Part shown: positions 15,368 to 25,424 of the stretch, piece after piece
How positions within the stretch are numbered: the first letter of the stretch is position 1
How the letters are laid out: every line of letters starts with the position of its first letter
Source: Streptantibioticus_C sp963761325
GTDB lineage: Bacteria > Actinomycetota > Actinomycetes > Streptomycetales > Streptomycetaceae
Direction of reading: 5' to 3'
Length of the DNA stretch: 64,000 nt
Assembly: GCA_963761325.1 (NCBI GenBank)
Contig: CAVXGZ010000008.1
Coordinates: 1,612,001 to 1,676,000, forward strand
The notes under the pieces: model-generated
Databases searched by the model: none
Told to the model about the DNA's origin: nothing
What the model saw: only the letters and a program-made list of their open reading frames with translations
Position numbers and translations under genes: made by a program

Positions 15368-15422
15368 CGGCCTGAGCAGAAGCGTTGGCAAGCCAGTTGT
15401 CGGTACCGAGAAAGGCACCAGT

Positions 15423-17240
15423 GTGGCGGGACGGATCGAGGACTACGCCCTCATCGGCGATCTGCAGACGGCGGCGCTCGTGGGGAGGGACGGCTCGATC
15501 GACTGGCTGTGCCTGCCGCGCTTCGACTCGGCCGCCTGCTTCGCCGCGCTGCTCGGCGACCGGGAGAACGGCTTCTGGCAGATCGCGCCGAGCAACCACA
15601 CCACCAGCACCACCCGCCGCTACGTGGGCGAGACGCTGATCCTGGAGACGGTCTGGGAGACCGCGTCCGGCACGGTCAAGGTGACCGACTTCATGCCGCA
15701 GCGCGACGTGCGGCCCGACGTGGTCCGCATCGTCGAGGGCGTCTCCGGCCGGGTCCAGATGCACGGCCAGCTGCGGCTGCGCTTCGACTACGGCAACGTG
15801 GTCCCGTGGGTGCGGCGGATCGACGGCACCCGGGTGGCCATCGCCGGCCCGGACTCCGTGTGGTTCCGCAGCGATCCGGAGGTGCACACCTACGGCGAGG
15901 ACTTCACCACCCACTCGGAGTTCACCGTCGGCAAGGGCGACAAGGTCGCCTTCGTGATGTCCTGGCACCCCTCGCACGAGCCGCCGCCCAAGCTGGTCAA
16001 CCCGTACAAGGCGCTGGAGCAGAGCCTCAAGGGCTGGGACAAGTGGTCCGAGCGGTGCACCTACGACGGGCCGTGGCGCGACGAGGTCGTCCGGTCGTTG
16101 ATAACGCTGAAGGCGCTGACGTACGCCCCCACCGGCGGCATCGTGGCCGCGGCCACCACCTCGCTGCCCGAGGAGATCGGCGGGGTCCGCAACTGGGACT
16201 ACCGCTTCTGCTGGCTGCGCGACTCCACGCTGACCCTGAGCGCGCTGCTGGCCAGCGGGTACACCCGGGAGGCGGCCGAGTGGCGCGACTGGCTGCTGCG
16301 CGCGGTGGCCGGCGACCCGGCCGACCTGCAGATCATGTACGGCCTGGCCGGTGAACGGCGGCTGCCGGAGACCGAGTTGTCCTGGCTGTCGGGGTACGAG
16401 AACTCCGCCCCGGTACGGGTGGGCAACGCCGCGGTCGAACAGCTCCAACTGGACGTGTACGGCGAGGTGATGGACTCGCTGTACCTGGCCAGGAGCGCCG
16501 GGATGCCGCACAAGAAGCACGCCTGGAACTTCCAGCGCTCCCTGATGGACTTCCTGGAGTCCAACTGGCGCGATCCGGACGAGGGGCTGTGGGAGATCCG
16601 CGGCCCGCGCCGGCACTTCGTGCACTCCAAGGTGATGGCCTGGGTCGCCGCCGACCGCGCGGTGCGCACCGTGGAGGCCGCCTCCGACCTGCGCGGCGAC
16701 GTCAACAAGTGGCGCGCGATGCGCGACGAGGTGCACCGCGAGGTGTGCGAGAAGGGCTTCGACGCGGAGCGCAACACCTTCACCCAGTACTACGGTTCCA
16801 CCGAGCTGGACGCGGCGACCCTGCTGATCCCGCAGGTCGGCTTCCTGCCGGCCGGCGACCCGCGGGTGGCCGGCACGGTGGACGCGGTGCGCCGGGAGCT
16901 GGAACACGGCGGCTTCGTGCGCCGCTACACCACCGGCAAGTCCGCCGACGAGGCGGTCGACGGCCTGCCGGGCGACGAGGGCGCCTTCCTGGCCTGCTCG
17001 TTCTGGCTGGCCGACGCGCTGGCCGCGACCGGCCGGCACGACGAGGCGGTCGAGATGTTCGAACGGCTGCTGGCGCTCCGCAACGACGTCGGGCTGCTCG
17101 CCGAGGAGTGGGACCCGGTCGCCGGGCGCCAGCTCGGCAACTTCCCGCAGGCGTTCAGCCACGTGGGTCTGGTCAACACGGCGATGCGGCTGGCCCGCAG
17201 CCAGCGGGGCGACATCGCCGAGGCGGACCTGGGCGCCTGA
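15423..17240 (+). CDS. Glycoside hydrolase family 15 (glucoamylase/trehalase type)
   Basis: The 605-aa protein starts RIEDYALIGDLQTAALVGRD, the typical N-terminus of the actinobacterial GH15 group that includes trehalases. An (alpha/alpha)6 catalytic region follows, with GGVRNWDYRFCWLRDST and the late acid region LLAEEWDP. No signal peptide is visible, so it is cytoplasmic. It would release glucose from trehalose or short alpha-glucans. GTG 15423 follows a GAAAGG ribosome site. The gene is separated from SURF1 by 55 bp. Confidence 0.92.
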   Translation: MAGRIEDYALIGDLQTAALVGRDGSIDWLCLPRFDSAACFAALLGDRENGFWQIAPSNHTTSTTRRYVGETLILETVWETASGTVKVTDFMPQRDVRPDVVRIVEGVSGRVQMHGQLRLRFDYGNVVPWVRRIDGTRVAIAGPDSVWFRSDPEVHTYGEDFTTHSEFTVGKGDKVAFVMSWHPSHEPPPKLVNPYKALEQSLKGWDKWSERCTYDGPWRDEVVRSLITLKALTYAPTGGIVAAATTSLPEEIGGVRNWDYRFCWLRDSTLTLSALLASGYTREAAEWRDWLLRAVAGDPADLQIMYGLAGERRLPETELSWLSGYENSAPVRVGNAAVEQLQLDVYGEVMDSLYLARSAGMPHKKHAWNFQRSLMDFLESNWRDPDEGLWEIRGPRRHFVHSKVMAWVAADRAVRTVEAASDLRGDVNKWRAMRDEVHREVCEKGFDAERNTFTQYYGSTELDAATLLIPQVGFLPAGDPRVAGTVDAVRRELEHGGFVRRYTTGKSADEAVDGLPGDEGAFLACSFWLADALAATGRHDEAVEMFERLLALRNDVGLLAEEWDPVAGRQLGNFPQAFSHVGLVNTAMRLARSQRGDIAEADLGA

Positions 17241-17248
17241 GCCTCGCC

Positions 17249-17281
17249 GGCCCGCCGGGGTGTCACTCCACCCGGCGGGCC
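17249..17281. terminator. Bidirectional terminator between GH15 and amaP
   Basis: Perfect 11-bp arms ggcccgccggg / cccggcgggcc surround an 11-nt loop. The stem overlaps the last codons of the convergent amaP gene, so one hairpin serves both genes. Confidence 0.6.
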
Positions 17282-17859
17282 CGGTGCCGCTCGCCGCGCA
17301 TCCGCACCTCGGCCGGCAGCGCCTCCAGGCCGGTCGAGCGGCGGGCGTCGGCCAGCACCCGGCCGTCCAGCCCGGTCATGACGTCCCGCGGCACCGCGTC
17401 CCCGTCAAGCAGCAGCGTCATGCGCGCGGCCGGGGTGGAGCGCCGGCCGACCAGCCGCACCCCGGAGGCCGCGACCCCGGGCAGCACGCCGGCGTCGGCG
17501 GCCAGCGCGTCCTCCAGGGCCCGGCCGCGCAGCAGCACCCGGCCCTCGTCGCCGTAGTCCACCAGCACCTGGCCGAGCCGGCGGCTGCGCAGCTGGGCCA
17601 CCAGCCACCACACGGCGATCAGCACCAGGACCGCCAGCACGGCGATGACCACCGGCCACCACCAGCCGTCGGCGCGGTAGCGGGTGCGGCCGTGCCGGGT
17701 GAGCAGCACGTCGTGCGGCCCCTTGTACGGCCACCACGACGGCAGCGTGAACCCCCAGTGCCGCGCCAGGTCGAGCGCCCCCACCAGCACCGAGCCGCCG
17801 ACCGCGATCAGGATCAGCCCGACCAGCGTCAGCAGCACCCGGTTGACCGTGGTCCGCAT
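17263..17859 (-). CDS. amaP: Alkaline-shock-response membrane anchor protein AmaP
   Basis: The 198-aa protein has two transmembrane segments (VLLTLVGLILIAVGGSVLVG and PVVIAVLAVLVLIAVWWLVA) followed by a soluble domain. This is the AmaP arrangement: the protein anchors Asp23-type proteins to the membrane. It is the last gene of a minus-strand cluster with two Asp23/Gls24 genes. The gap to the preceding gene is only 7 bp, so co-transcription is very likely. Confidence 0.9.
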   Translation of the reverse strand: MRTTVNRVLLTLVGLILIAVGGSVLVGALDLARHWGFTLPSWWPYKGPHDVLLTRHGRTRYRADGWWWPVVIAVLAVLVLIAVWWLVAQLRSRRLGQVLVDYGDEGRVLLRGRALEDALAADAGVLPGVAASGVRLVGRRSTPAARMTLLLDGDAVPRDVMTGLDGRVLADARRSTGLEALPAEVRMRGERHRARRVE

Positions 17860-17866
17860 GGCCCGT

Positions 17867-18601
17867 TCACCCCTTCCCGGCCCGGCGGACCGCGAGCGAC
17901 AGCCGCAGCCGGCGCTCCAGGCCCATCCCGTGGTTGGCGTCGCCGAGCACGGCGTCCAGGTCCTCGCGCACGTCGTCGAGTTCGCGGAAGTGCGAGTCGA
18001 CGCGGACCTTCGCCCGGCGCCTGGTCACCGCGACCCGCGCGGAGCGCACGCCCGGCACCTCCAGCGCCCGGTCGCGCAGCACCAGCGCCGCCGCGTCGCG
18101 GTCCAGGCCGGCCCGGACCCGGCCGGGGCCCGGCCGCAGCGGCAGCACCTGGCGCAGGCCGGGGCTGAGCGCGAGCACCAGCAGCCACAGGCCGAGCGCG
18201 GCGGCCACCGCGGCGCCGGCGATCACCCAGGTGTCGTCGAGCGGACGGGTCGCCAACTCGTGGGCGAGCCGGGTCCGCCAGGCCATCGCGTGCCGGCCGG
18301 CCCGGACGGCGGCCACGTCGTACAGGAGCAGGCCGGTGCCGCCGAGCGCCAGCAGCGCGGTGATGCCGGACGGCACCCGGCGCGAGGACCAGAAGCGCTT
18401 GGCCCGGCCGGGCGCAGCGGCCGCGGGGCCGGGCGGCGGACCGGCGGCGTGCTCGCCGGGCGGGCCGGGATCGACGACGGGCAGCGGCCGGGTGCCCTCC
18501 GGGCCGTCGGGGGCTTCCGGCTGGCCGCCGGGCCCGTCGGGGCGGGAGCGGCCGGCCCCGGATCCGCCGGGAGCGGCGTGCCGTCCTTCGGCTTCGCTCA
18601 T
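17867..18601 (-). CDS. DUF6286-type membrane protein with Asp23-like tail
   Basis: The 244-aa protein has a long disordered Gly/Pro N-terminus (about 90 residues), two membrane segments (ITALLALGGTGLLLYDVAAV and WVIAGAAVAAALGLWLLVLA) and a C-terminal soluble domain (ALEVPGVRSARVAVTRRRAK) that resembles the Asp23 fold. ATG 18601 overlaps the stop of the upstream Asp23 gene by 4 bp (ATGA). I infer a role as a second membrane anchor of the envelope-stress complex. Confidence 0.82.
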   Translation of the reverse strand: MSEAEGRHAAPGGSGAGRSRPDGPGGQPEAPDGPEGTRPLPVVDPGPPGEHAAGPPPGPAAAAPGRAKRFWSSRRVPSGITALLALGGTGLLLYDVAAVRAGRHAMAWRTRLAHELATRPLDDTWVIAGAAVAAALGLWLLVLALSPGLRQVLPLRPGPGRVRAGLDRDAAALVLRDRALEVPGVRSARVAVTRRRAKVRVDSHFRELDDVREDLDAVLGDANHGMGLERRLRLSLAVRRAGKG

Positions 18602-19005
18602 GTGACCCTCCCGTGGGCGTGCGTGGTGGCCTCCGAGTGCAGCCGCTCGACCTGCACGGACACCTCGGGGACGGCCATGTCCGCCAGCTCGCCTACCCGT
18701 TCGACGACCCGGCGACGCACCGCGGCGCACACCGCGCGCAGATCGGCGGGGTATCCGAGCTCCAGGAAGAGCTGCACCATCGCCCGGCCGCGGCCGCCGC
18801 CGGCCGCGCCGGTGGGCGGCCGGACGGTCACGGTGGCCTGCGGGAAACGGTCCTTGGGCACCGGGGACGGACCGGGCAGGCCGCGCAGCGCCTCCTGGGC
18901 GGCCTGCGAGGCGATCTTGGCGATCACCCGGTCGGCGATCCGGGTCGCGCCCCGTTCGGCCGCCGCCACCCGGGGGACGGCGGGGGTGGGCGCGGCGGCG
19001 GTCAC
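18598..19005 (-). CDS. Asp23/Gls24 family envelope stress response protein
   Basis: This 135-aa protein has the family pattern: an N-terminal helix (RIADRVIAKIASQAAQEAL), beta strands (ATVTVRPP, MVQLFLELGYPADL) and a helix-strand end (VCAAVRRRVVERVGELADMAV). Asp23 proteins are small membrane-associated stress proteins. The gene overlaps its neighbours on both sides by 4 bp, so the cluster is translated as a coupled unit. Confidence 0.88.
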   Translation of the reverse strand: MTAAAPTPAVPRVAAAERGATRIADRVIAKIASQAAQEALRGLPGPSPVPKDRFPQATVTVRPPTGAAGGGRGRAMVQLFLELGYPADLRAVCAAVRRRVVERVGELADMAVPEVSVQVERLHSEATTHAHGRVT

Positions 19006-19190
19006 CGGCGCTTGTCGCGGTCGCGGGGACGCAGGAGGTCCCCGGGATCCAGGTCGCCGTCGAAGTACCTCCCGACGACGAACCCGAGCGCGCCGAGCGC
19101 CGCCACCAGCACGAAGGCACCGAACCCGCCGAAGTACCCGGCGAAGGCCAGGGCCATTCCGGCGATCAAGCCCACCACGGCCATGCTCAT
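19002..19190 (-). CDS. Small DUF2273-type membrane protein
   Basis: The 62-aa protein is almost entirely two hydrophobic helices (MAVVGLIAGMALAFAGYFGG and AFVLVAALGALGFVVGRYF) with a charged C-terminal tail (DPGDLLRPRDRDKRR). Small DUF2273 proteins accompany Asp23/AmaP clusters in Gram-positive bacteria. It overlaps the next Asp23 gene by 4 bp (ATGA). Confidence 0.85.
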   Translation of the reverse strand: MSMAVVGLIAGMALAFAGYFGGFGAFVLVAALGALGFVVGRYFDGDLDPGDLLRPRDRDKRR

Positions 19191-19248
19191 CGTCCGCTCC
19201 CGGTCATCGCTCGTCTCCTGACGTCCTCGCCCCCATCATCTCCGACCG

Positions 19249-19710
19249 TCACTGGACCCGCTGCTCGTCCTCGTCCTCCTCGTCGGGCAGCTTCACGTCT
19301 CCGACGGCGATGTTGACCTCGATGACCTCCAGGCCGGTCATCCGCTCGACGGCGGCGATCACGTTCTCCCGCACGGCGCGGGCCACGTCGGCGATCGAGA
19401 CCCCGTAGTCCACGACGATGTCCAGGTCGACGGCGGTCTGCACCTCGCCGACCTCGGCCTTGACGCCGCGGGTCAGCGACTTCGAACCGCCGGGCACCCG
19501 GTCGCGGACCGCGCCGAGGGTGCGGGCGAAACCGCTGCCGAGGGCGTGCACGCCGACCACGTCGCGGGCGGCGAGTCCGGCGATCTTCTCCACGACTCCG
19601 TCGGCGATGGTGGTCCGTCCACGGGTGGCCGGGTCACCGAGCTGCCCGGCCTTGGCCCGGTTGCCCAGGGCGCCGCTCGTGCCCGCGCTGTCCTTCGCCA
19701 TATCCGTCAC
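19249..19710 (-). CDS. Asp23/Gls24 family envelope stress response protein
   Basis: The 153-aa protein is the best-conserved Asp23 copy here: GRTTIADGVVEKIAGLAARD, then LGAVRDRVPGGSK, VDLDIVVDYG and EVNIAVGDVKLPDEED. I chose GTG 19710, which follows a GAGGA ribosome site. ATG 19701 (MAKDSAG) is the alternative. It heads the minus-strand cluster and faces the divergent P10-family gene across 171 bp, which should contain promoters for both. Confidence 0.92.
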   Translation of the reverse strand: MTDMAKDSAGTSGALGNRAKAGQLGDPATRGRTTIADGVVEKIAGLAARDVVGVHALGSGFARTLGAVRDRVPGGSKSLTRGVKAEVGEVQTAVDLDIVVDYGVSIADVARAVRENVIAAVERMTGLEVIEVNIAVGDVKLPDEEDEDEQRVQ

Positions 19711-19881
19711 AGCGAGCCGTCCTCTCCTGACAACCTGACAGTTCGCCTCAGCGTATGCGCGCCTACCCGCGCTCGCCGCCGAGTTGGCACGGCACGCCGC
19801 CGTTCGGGTGAACCCGTGCGTGCGGCCGGCGGGCGGCGGAAGATGGGAGGCGAGGCAATCCGGCCGGCGGCGGGAGGCGCG

Positions 19882-20619
19882 ATGACCGCGGAGGGTTTGG
19901 TCCAGGCGGTACGAGGCCAGTTGGGCCTGGGCAGGCTGCTGCCGCTCGGCGGTCCCGACGACGCGGCGTGGATCGCCGAGCGCGCCGCGGCCGGGGTGCT
20001 CGCCGGGGTGGAGCGCGCGGTGCCCGGGGTGCGGATCGACCGGCTGCGGATCGCGCTGGCCGAGCCGGACGCGCACGACTGGGGGGCGGTGCGGGCGGCG
20101 AACCCGGCCGCGCCGCCGAGCGCGCTGCCCGCCGGGCCGCTGCGGATCGAGGCGGACTTCCAGGCCCGGGGCGACCGGCCGCTGCCCCGCACGGCCGAGG
20201 CGCTGCGCGCCGCGCTGGCCGGCGCGGCGGCCGACCGGATCGGCCTGCGGGTCGCCGAGGTGGACCTGCGGGTGGTCGGGCTGCTGGAGGACAGCCCGCC
20301 GGGCACCGGGACGGCCGCCCTGACCGCGTCGGCCGCGGCGGACGGCGCGGCCGACGAAGAGGACGAAGAGGGCCACGAGAGCGACGAGGAGGCCGACGGC
20401 GACCCGGCGGCGGCCCGGGACGGCCGGCCCGACGAGGCGGACCGGGCCAGGGACGCGGCGCTGGCCGTGCCCGGGGTCGCCCGTGCCGCCGCCCGGGCGA
20501 CCGGAGCGGCCGTCCGGGTCCGCCTCACGGTGGACGCGGGCCACCGCGCGCTGGACGTGGCGCGCGCGGTGCGGCGGGCGACCGGGGCCGGCGCGGTCGT
20601 GGTGACCGCGGTTCGGTGA
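19882..20619 (+). CDS. Nucleopolyhedrovirus-P10-family protein with Asp23-like ends
   Basis: Streptomyces genomes carry this family, named from a weak viral resemblance, next to Asp23 genes. The 245-aa product has an N-terminal block (VRGQLGLGRLLPLGG, AERAAAGVLAGVERAVPGVR), an acidic low-complexity stretch (EEDEEGHESDEEADG) and a C-terminal block (LAVPGVARAAARATGAAVRV, LDVARAVRRATGA) that looks like a second Asp23-like unit. ATG 19882 follows GGGAGG. Function is unknown. The divergent position suggests a link to the envelope-stress cluster. Confidence 0.82.
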   Translation: MTAEGLVQAVRGQLGLGRLLPLGGPDDAAWIAERAAAGVLAGVERAVPGVRIDRLRIALAEPDAHDWGAVRAANPAAPPSALPAGPLRIEADFQARGDRPLPRTAEALRAALAGAAADRIGLRVAEVDLRVVGLLEDSPPGTGTAALTASAAADGAADEEDEEGHESDEEADGDPAAARDGRPDEADRARDAALAVPGVARAAARATGAAVRVRLTVDAGHRALDVARAVRRATGAGAVVVTAVR

Positions 20620-20628
20620 CCGGGCGGG

Positions 20629-21444
20629 CTACTCGCCGACGCCGGCCAGGTCGCGCAGCCGCCGGGCCTGCGCGGCGCGCTCGGCGGCCCGCTGCTCCTC
20701 CAGGGTGCGCGAGCCGGCGCCGCGCAGCAGGGCCTTGGTCTCGATGACGGCGTCGCGCGGCGCGGCGAGCAGGGCGGCGGCCAGGTCCTGGACGGCGGAG
20801 TCCAGCTCGGCGGCGGGCACCACGAGGTTGGCCAGCCCGGTGCGGGCGGCCTCCTCGGCGTGCACGTAGCGGCCGGTCGCGCAGATCTCCAGCGCGCGGG
20901 CGTAGCCGACCGCCTCCACGAGCGGCTTGGTGCCGGTGAGGTCGGGCACCAGGCCGAGGCTGGGCTCGCGCATGGCGAACTGCACGTCGTCGGCGCACAC
21001 CCGCAGGTCGCAGGAGAGGGCGAGCTGGAAGCCGGCGCCGATGGCGTGGCCCTGGACGGCCGCGATCGTGACGAGGTCGGTGCGCCGCCACCAGGAGAAC
21101 GCCTCCTGGTACTCGGCGATGGTCGCGTCCAGCTCGGCCTCCGGCCCGCGGGCCAGGTCGGTGAAGGACGGCTCGCCCGGGAAGCCCTCCGGGGTGAACG
21201 CCTGCCGGTCCAGGCCGGCGGAGAAGGAGACGCCCTCGGCGCGCAGCACGGCCACCCGCACGCTGCCGGGCAGCAGCCGGCCCGCCTCGACCAGGGCCCG
21301 CCACAGGGCGGGCGACTGGGCGTTGCGCTTGGCGGCGTTGCACAGCGTGACGACGGCCACGGTGCCGTCCAGGACGTTCAGCCGTACGCCGTCACGGTCG
21401 AGCAGTGCCTCGGCGGCGGCCTCGGTGGTGGTGGAATCGGACAT
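20629..21444 (-). CDS. Enoyl-CoA hydratase/isomerase family protein
   Basis: The 271-aa crotonase-fold protein has an oxyanion-hole region (SFSAGLDRQAF) and the second signature (AAVQGHAIGAGFQLALSCDLR). The acidic residues used by classical hydratases are not obvious. The substrate is unknown. It is convergent with the P10-family gene (9-bp gap) and no other fatty-acid gene is adjacent. Confidence 0.9.
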   Translation of the reverse strand: MSDSTTTEAAAEALLDRDGVRLNVLDGTVAVVTLCNAAKRNAQSPALWRALVEAGRLLPGSVRVAVLRAEGVSFSAGLDRQAFTPEGFPGEPSFTDLARGPEAELDATIAEYQEAFSWWRRTDLVTIAAVQGHAIGAGFQLALSCDLRVCADDVQFAMREPSLGLVPDLTGTKPLVEAVGYARALEICATGRYVHAEEAARTGLANLVVPAAELDSAVQDLAAALLAAPRDAVIETKALLRGAGSRTLEEQRAAERAAQARRLRDLAGVGE

Positions 21445-21555
21445 CGGGCGCCTCCGGGCGGGCGACGGGCGGGATCACCGGCTGGTGATTACCGAACAGT
21501 AACCACCCGGTCGTCATGGTTGTCGCCCGGGTGGTCCCGTGGCCCGGCCCGGAGG

Positions 21556-21777
21556 TCAGGCGTTGGCCGTCTTCTTGCCCCTGGTCGCACCACCGCGACC
21601 ACGCAGAGCCACGCCGGATTCGCTGAGCATCCGGTGGACGAATCCGTAGGAACGGCCGGTTTCCTCGGCCAGCGCACGGATACTCGCACCGGAGTCGTAC
21701 TTCTTCTTGAGGTCAGCCGCGAGCTTCTCGCGCGCGGCGCCGGTTACCCGGCTGCCCTTCTTCAGAGTCTCGGCCAC
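21556..21777 (-). CDS. Small helix-turn-helix DNA-binding protein
   Basis: The 73-aa basic protein carries a simple HTH (DSGASIRALAEETGRSYGFVHRML) between Lys-rich ends. It matches a small conserved Streptomyces HTH protein of unknown regulon. GTG 21777 is preferred because a GGAGGAGG ribosome site lies just upstream. Its size and basic ends suggest a global or nucleoid-type binder, but that is inference. Confidence 0.82.
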   Translation of the reverse strand: MAETLKKGSRVTGAAREKLAADLKKKYDSGASIRALAEETGRSYGFVHRMLSESGVALRGRGGATRGKKTANA

Positions 21778-22163
21778 CCGTGCCTCCTCCAGGGAAGTGC
21801 GCTTCGGACTCTCATGATCACCCCTCCCGGGCTTCCTGGCCACCCATTCGGCAAGACCGGTGGAACAACATCGCCGGGGCGACCGGGCGGGTACGCCGGG
21901 TATCCGTCCGCGGCAGCCGGTTTTTCGCACGGGGACGTTTCCTCCCCGTTCCGGCGGCGATCGCGAAACGGCAGGTCATCACGGTGCGTAAGGGGTGACG
22001 GGTGGCGACGCGGCTGAGCGCCGGGCGGCCGCGGCCGCCCGGCGCTCCCCCGAACGGGGGATGAGCTCGACTCACACAGATGCAGGATCACGCGTCGGCC
22101 GAATGATCCACTCGGCCCCGCGCCACCCGGAGCGGCGGGCCGGGCCGATCGCCGGGCGGCCGG
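21778..22163. other. 386-bp gene-free stretch with strong palindromes
   Basis: I see no gene. Near the ABC-F end it contains a perfect 14-bp palindrome at 22017–22046 (agcgccgggcggcc-gc-complement) and ccccc-gaac-ggggg at 22047–22060. Both lie downstream of the minus-strand ABC-F gene and could end its transcript. The rest is probably the promoter of the small HTH gene. Confidence 0.5.
22017..22060 (-). terminator. Double hairpin after the ABC-F gene
   Basis: Two adjacent perfect hairpins, 14-bp and 5-bp arms, lie about 100 bp past the ABC-F stop codon. There is no clear U-tract, which is usual for Streptomyces terminators. Confidence 0.5.
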
Positions 22164-23765
<1,602 letters not shown>

Positions 23766-23914
23766 GGGACAAGCTCCAGGACGTGGTGGACGGCAGGACG
23801 GACGGGCGGGGCCGGATGCCGTCTACTGCGCGAGGAGGACTGCCATGCGGGTCAGTCTACCGGGGAGCCGCAAGCGGTTTCCCCGGCACCGCACGGCCCG
23901 CCCCGGCCGCCCGG

Positions 23915-25300
23915 TCACTCGCCGCCGTTGTGCACCTCGAACGCGGCCCGGCGCACCGCCTTGGCGAGCGCGGGGTCGGGATGGGCCGCGGCGAGCGCCA
24001 CCAGCACCTGCACGGTGCGCGGGTGGCCGGTGGCCCGCACCTCGTCCAGCAGCCGCGGCACCGAGCCCTGCAGCGCGGTCTCCAGGTGGCCGACGAGCAG
24101 GTGGCTCTCGCCGTGGTCGGTGACGGCCGCGGCGGTGTCCACCCACAGCCAGGTGGCCTCCTCGCGGGTCAGCTGGGCGGCCTGCTCCTCGGGGTCGAGG
24201 CCCTGCTCCTCGCCGAGCCACAGCACGGCGTACGGCCGCAGCTGCGGCTCGTCGACCACCGCGCGCACCGCGGGCTCGGCCGGGGCGCCGACGGTGCGCA
24301 GCGCCTCGAAGGCCAGCCCGCGCAGCAGCGCGTCGTCGCCGCGGGCGGCCTCCAGCAGCTCGTCGACGGCCTGGCGGACCGGCCGGGCGGCGAGCCAGGC
24401 GCGGTACTCGGCGCGGGCCGGCCCCGGCGAGTAGTGGGCGCAGGCGCGCAGCAGGGCCTCGGCGGACTGCTCGATGTGGCCGGCCGGGCCCTGGGCGGAG
24501 ACGCAGATCTGCTCCAGCTTGACCCAGACCGCCCAGCTGCCGAGCGGGGTGAGCACGACGTCCTGGTCGGGCGCGGTGCGCGGGCTGAGCGCGCCGACGG
24601 CGACCAGCGCGTCCAGCGTCCATTCGAGCAGCGCGGGCAGCGGACGGGCCGCGTCCGGGCCGTCGGTGGGCGGTTCGTGGCGTTCGGTGCGCAGCTCGGC
24701 GACCCGGGCGCTGAGCAGGGCGAGCAGCGTCTCGACGGCGACCGGACCCGAGGACAGGTGGAGCAGCGACAGCAGTTGGGGCGCGGCCTCGACGACCTCG
24801 GCGACCAGCGACAGGTCGCTGCCGGCCGGCGCGGGGGTGCACAGCGACCAGGCGTCGAACAGCGCGACCCAGCCGCGCAGCACGGCGGTGTCGTCGCGGT
24901 TCCACGCGCGTAGCCGCCAGCCGGCGCGGGCGGTGCCGTCGCGCAGTTCGACCAGTCCGGCCAGCCGCGCGCGGTCCCAGGCCAGTCCGACCTGATCCGC
25001 CGACAGCCGCAGCGCGGCGGCGGCCAGTTGGAGTTCGGCCAGCGGCAGGGTGCCGCTGGGCGCCGGGTGCAGGGGCCCGGTGCTGCGCGCCCGGTCGCCG
25101 CCCGGGTCGGCCCACTGGGCGAGCCGGGCCGCGTCCGCGAGCACGGCCCGCGCCTGGGCGGCGAGTTCCGCCGAGTCGGGGGTTCCGTCGGGCGGGCGGG
25201 GCGGCCCGGTGCGACGGGCCGCGGCGGCCCTTCGCACAGCCGCGATCGGCTGCTGGTTCACGAGCCGGAGCTTGGTGTCGCGCTGGGAACGGGACGTCAC
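23915..25300 (-). CDS. HEAT-like repeat protein of unknown function
   Basis: The 461-aa, Ala/Leu-rich protein is all-helical in appearance, with repeated helix pairs in its C-terminal half (LLRGLAFEALRTVGAPAEPA, LVALAAAHPDPALAKAVRRA). It is paralogous to the product of 50794–52341: both share an N-terminal ARLAxWA segment and a C-terminal W-x-x-x-D-T segment ending in an HPDxAxAK..R.AAF motif. GTG 25300 (VTSRSQRDTKLRL) is the likely start. Longer readings run into the next gene. No enzyme motif is visible. Confidence 0.72.
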   Translation of the reverse strand: MTSRSQRDTKLRLVNQQPIAAVRRAAAARRTGPPRPPDGTPDSAELAAQARAVLADAARLAQWADPGGDRARSTGPLHPAPSGTLPLAELQLAAAALRLSADQVGLAWDRARLAGLVELRDGTARAGWRLRAWNRDDTAVLRGWVALFDAWSLCTPAPAGSDLSLVAEVVEAAPQLLSLLHLSSGPVAVETLLALLSARVAELRTERHEPPTDGPDAARPLPALLEWTLDALVAVGALSPRTAPDQDVVLTPLGSWAVWVKLEQICVSAQGPAGHIEQSAEALLRACAHYSPGPARAEYRAWLAARPVRQAVDELLEAARGDDALLRGLAFEALRTVGAPAEPAVRAVVDEPQLRPYAVLWLGEEQGLDPEEQAAQLTREEATWLWVDTAAAVTDHGESHLLVGHLETALQGSVPRLLDEVRATGHPRTVQVLVALAAAHPDPALAKAVRRAAFEVHNGGE

Positions 25301-25424
25301 GGGAGAAGTCTTACGGGTGAGTCCCCGGAAACCCAAACGAGCCTCCCCAACACCCCCCGCGGGCCGCCGCGACCGCCCCTTTCGCGCCGCATGCGCCGTT
25401 CGTTCCGCCGGTCGGGGTGCGCCG

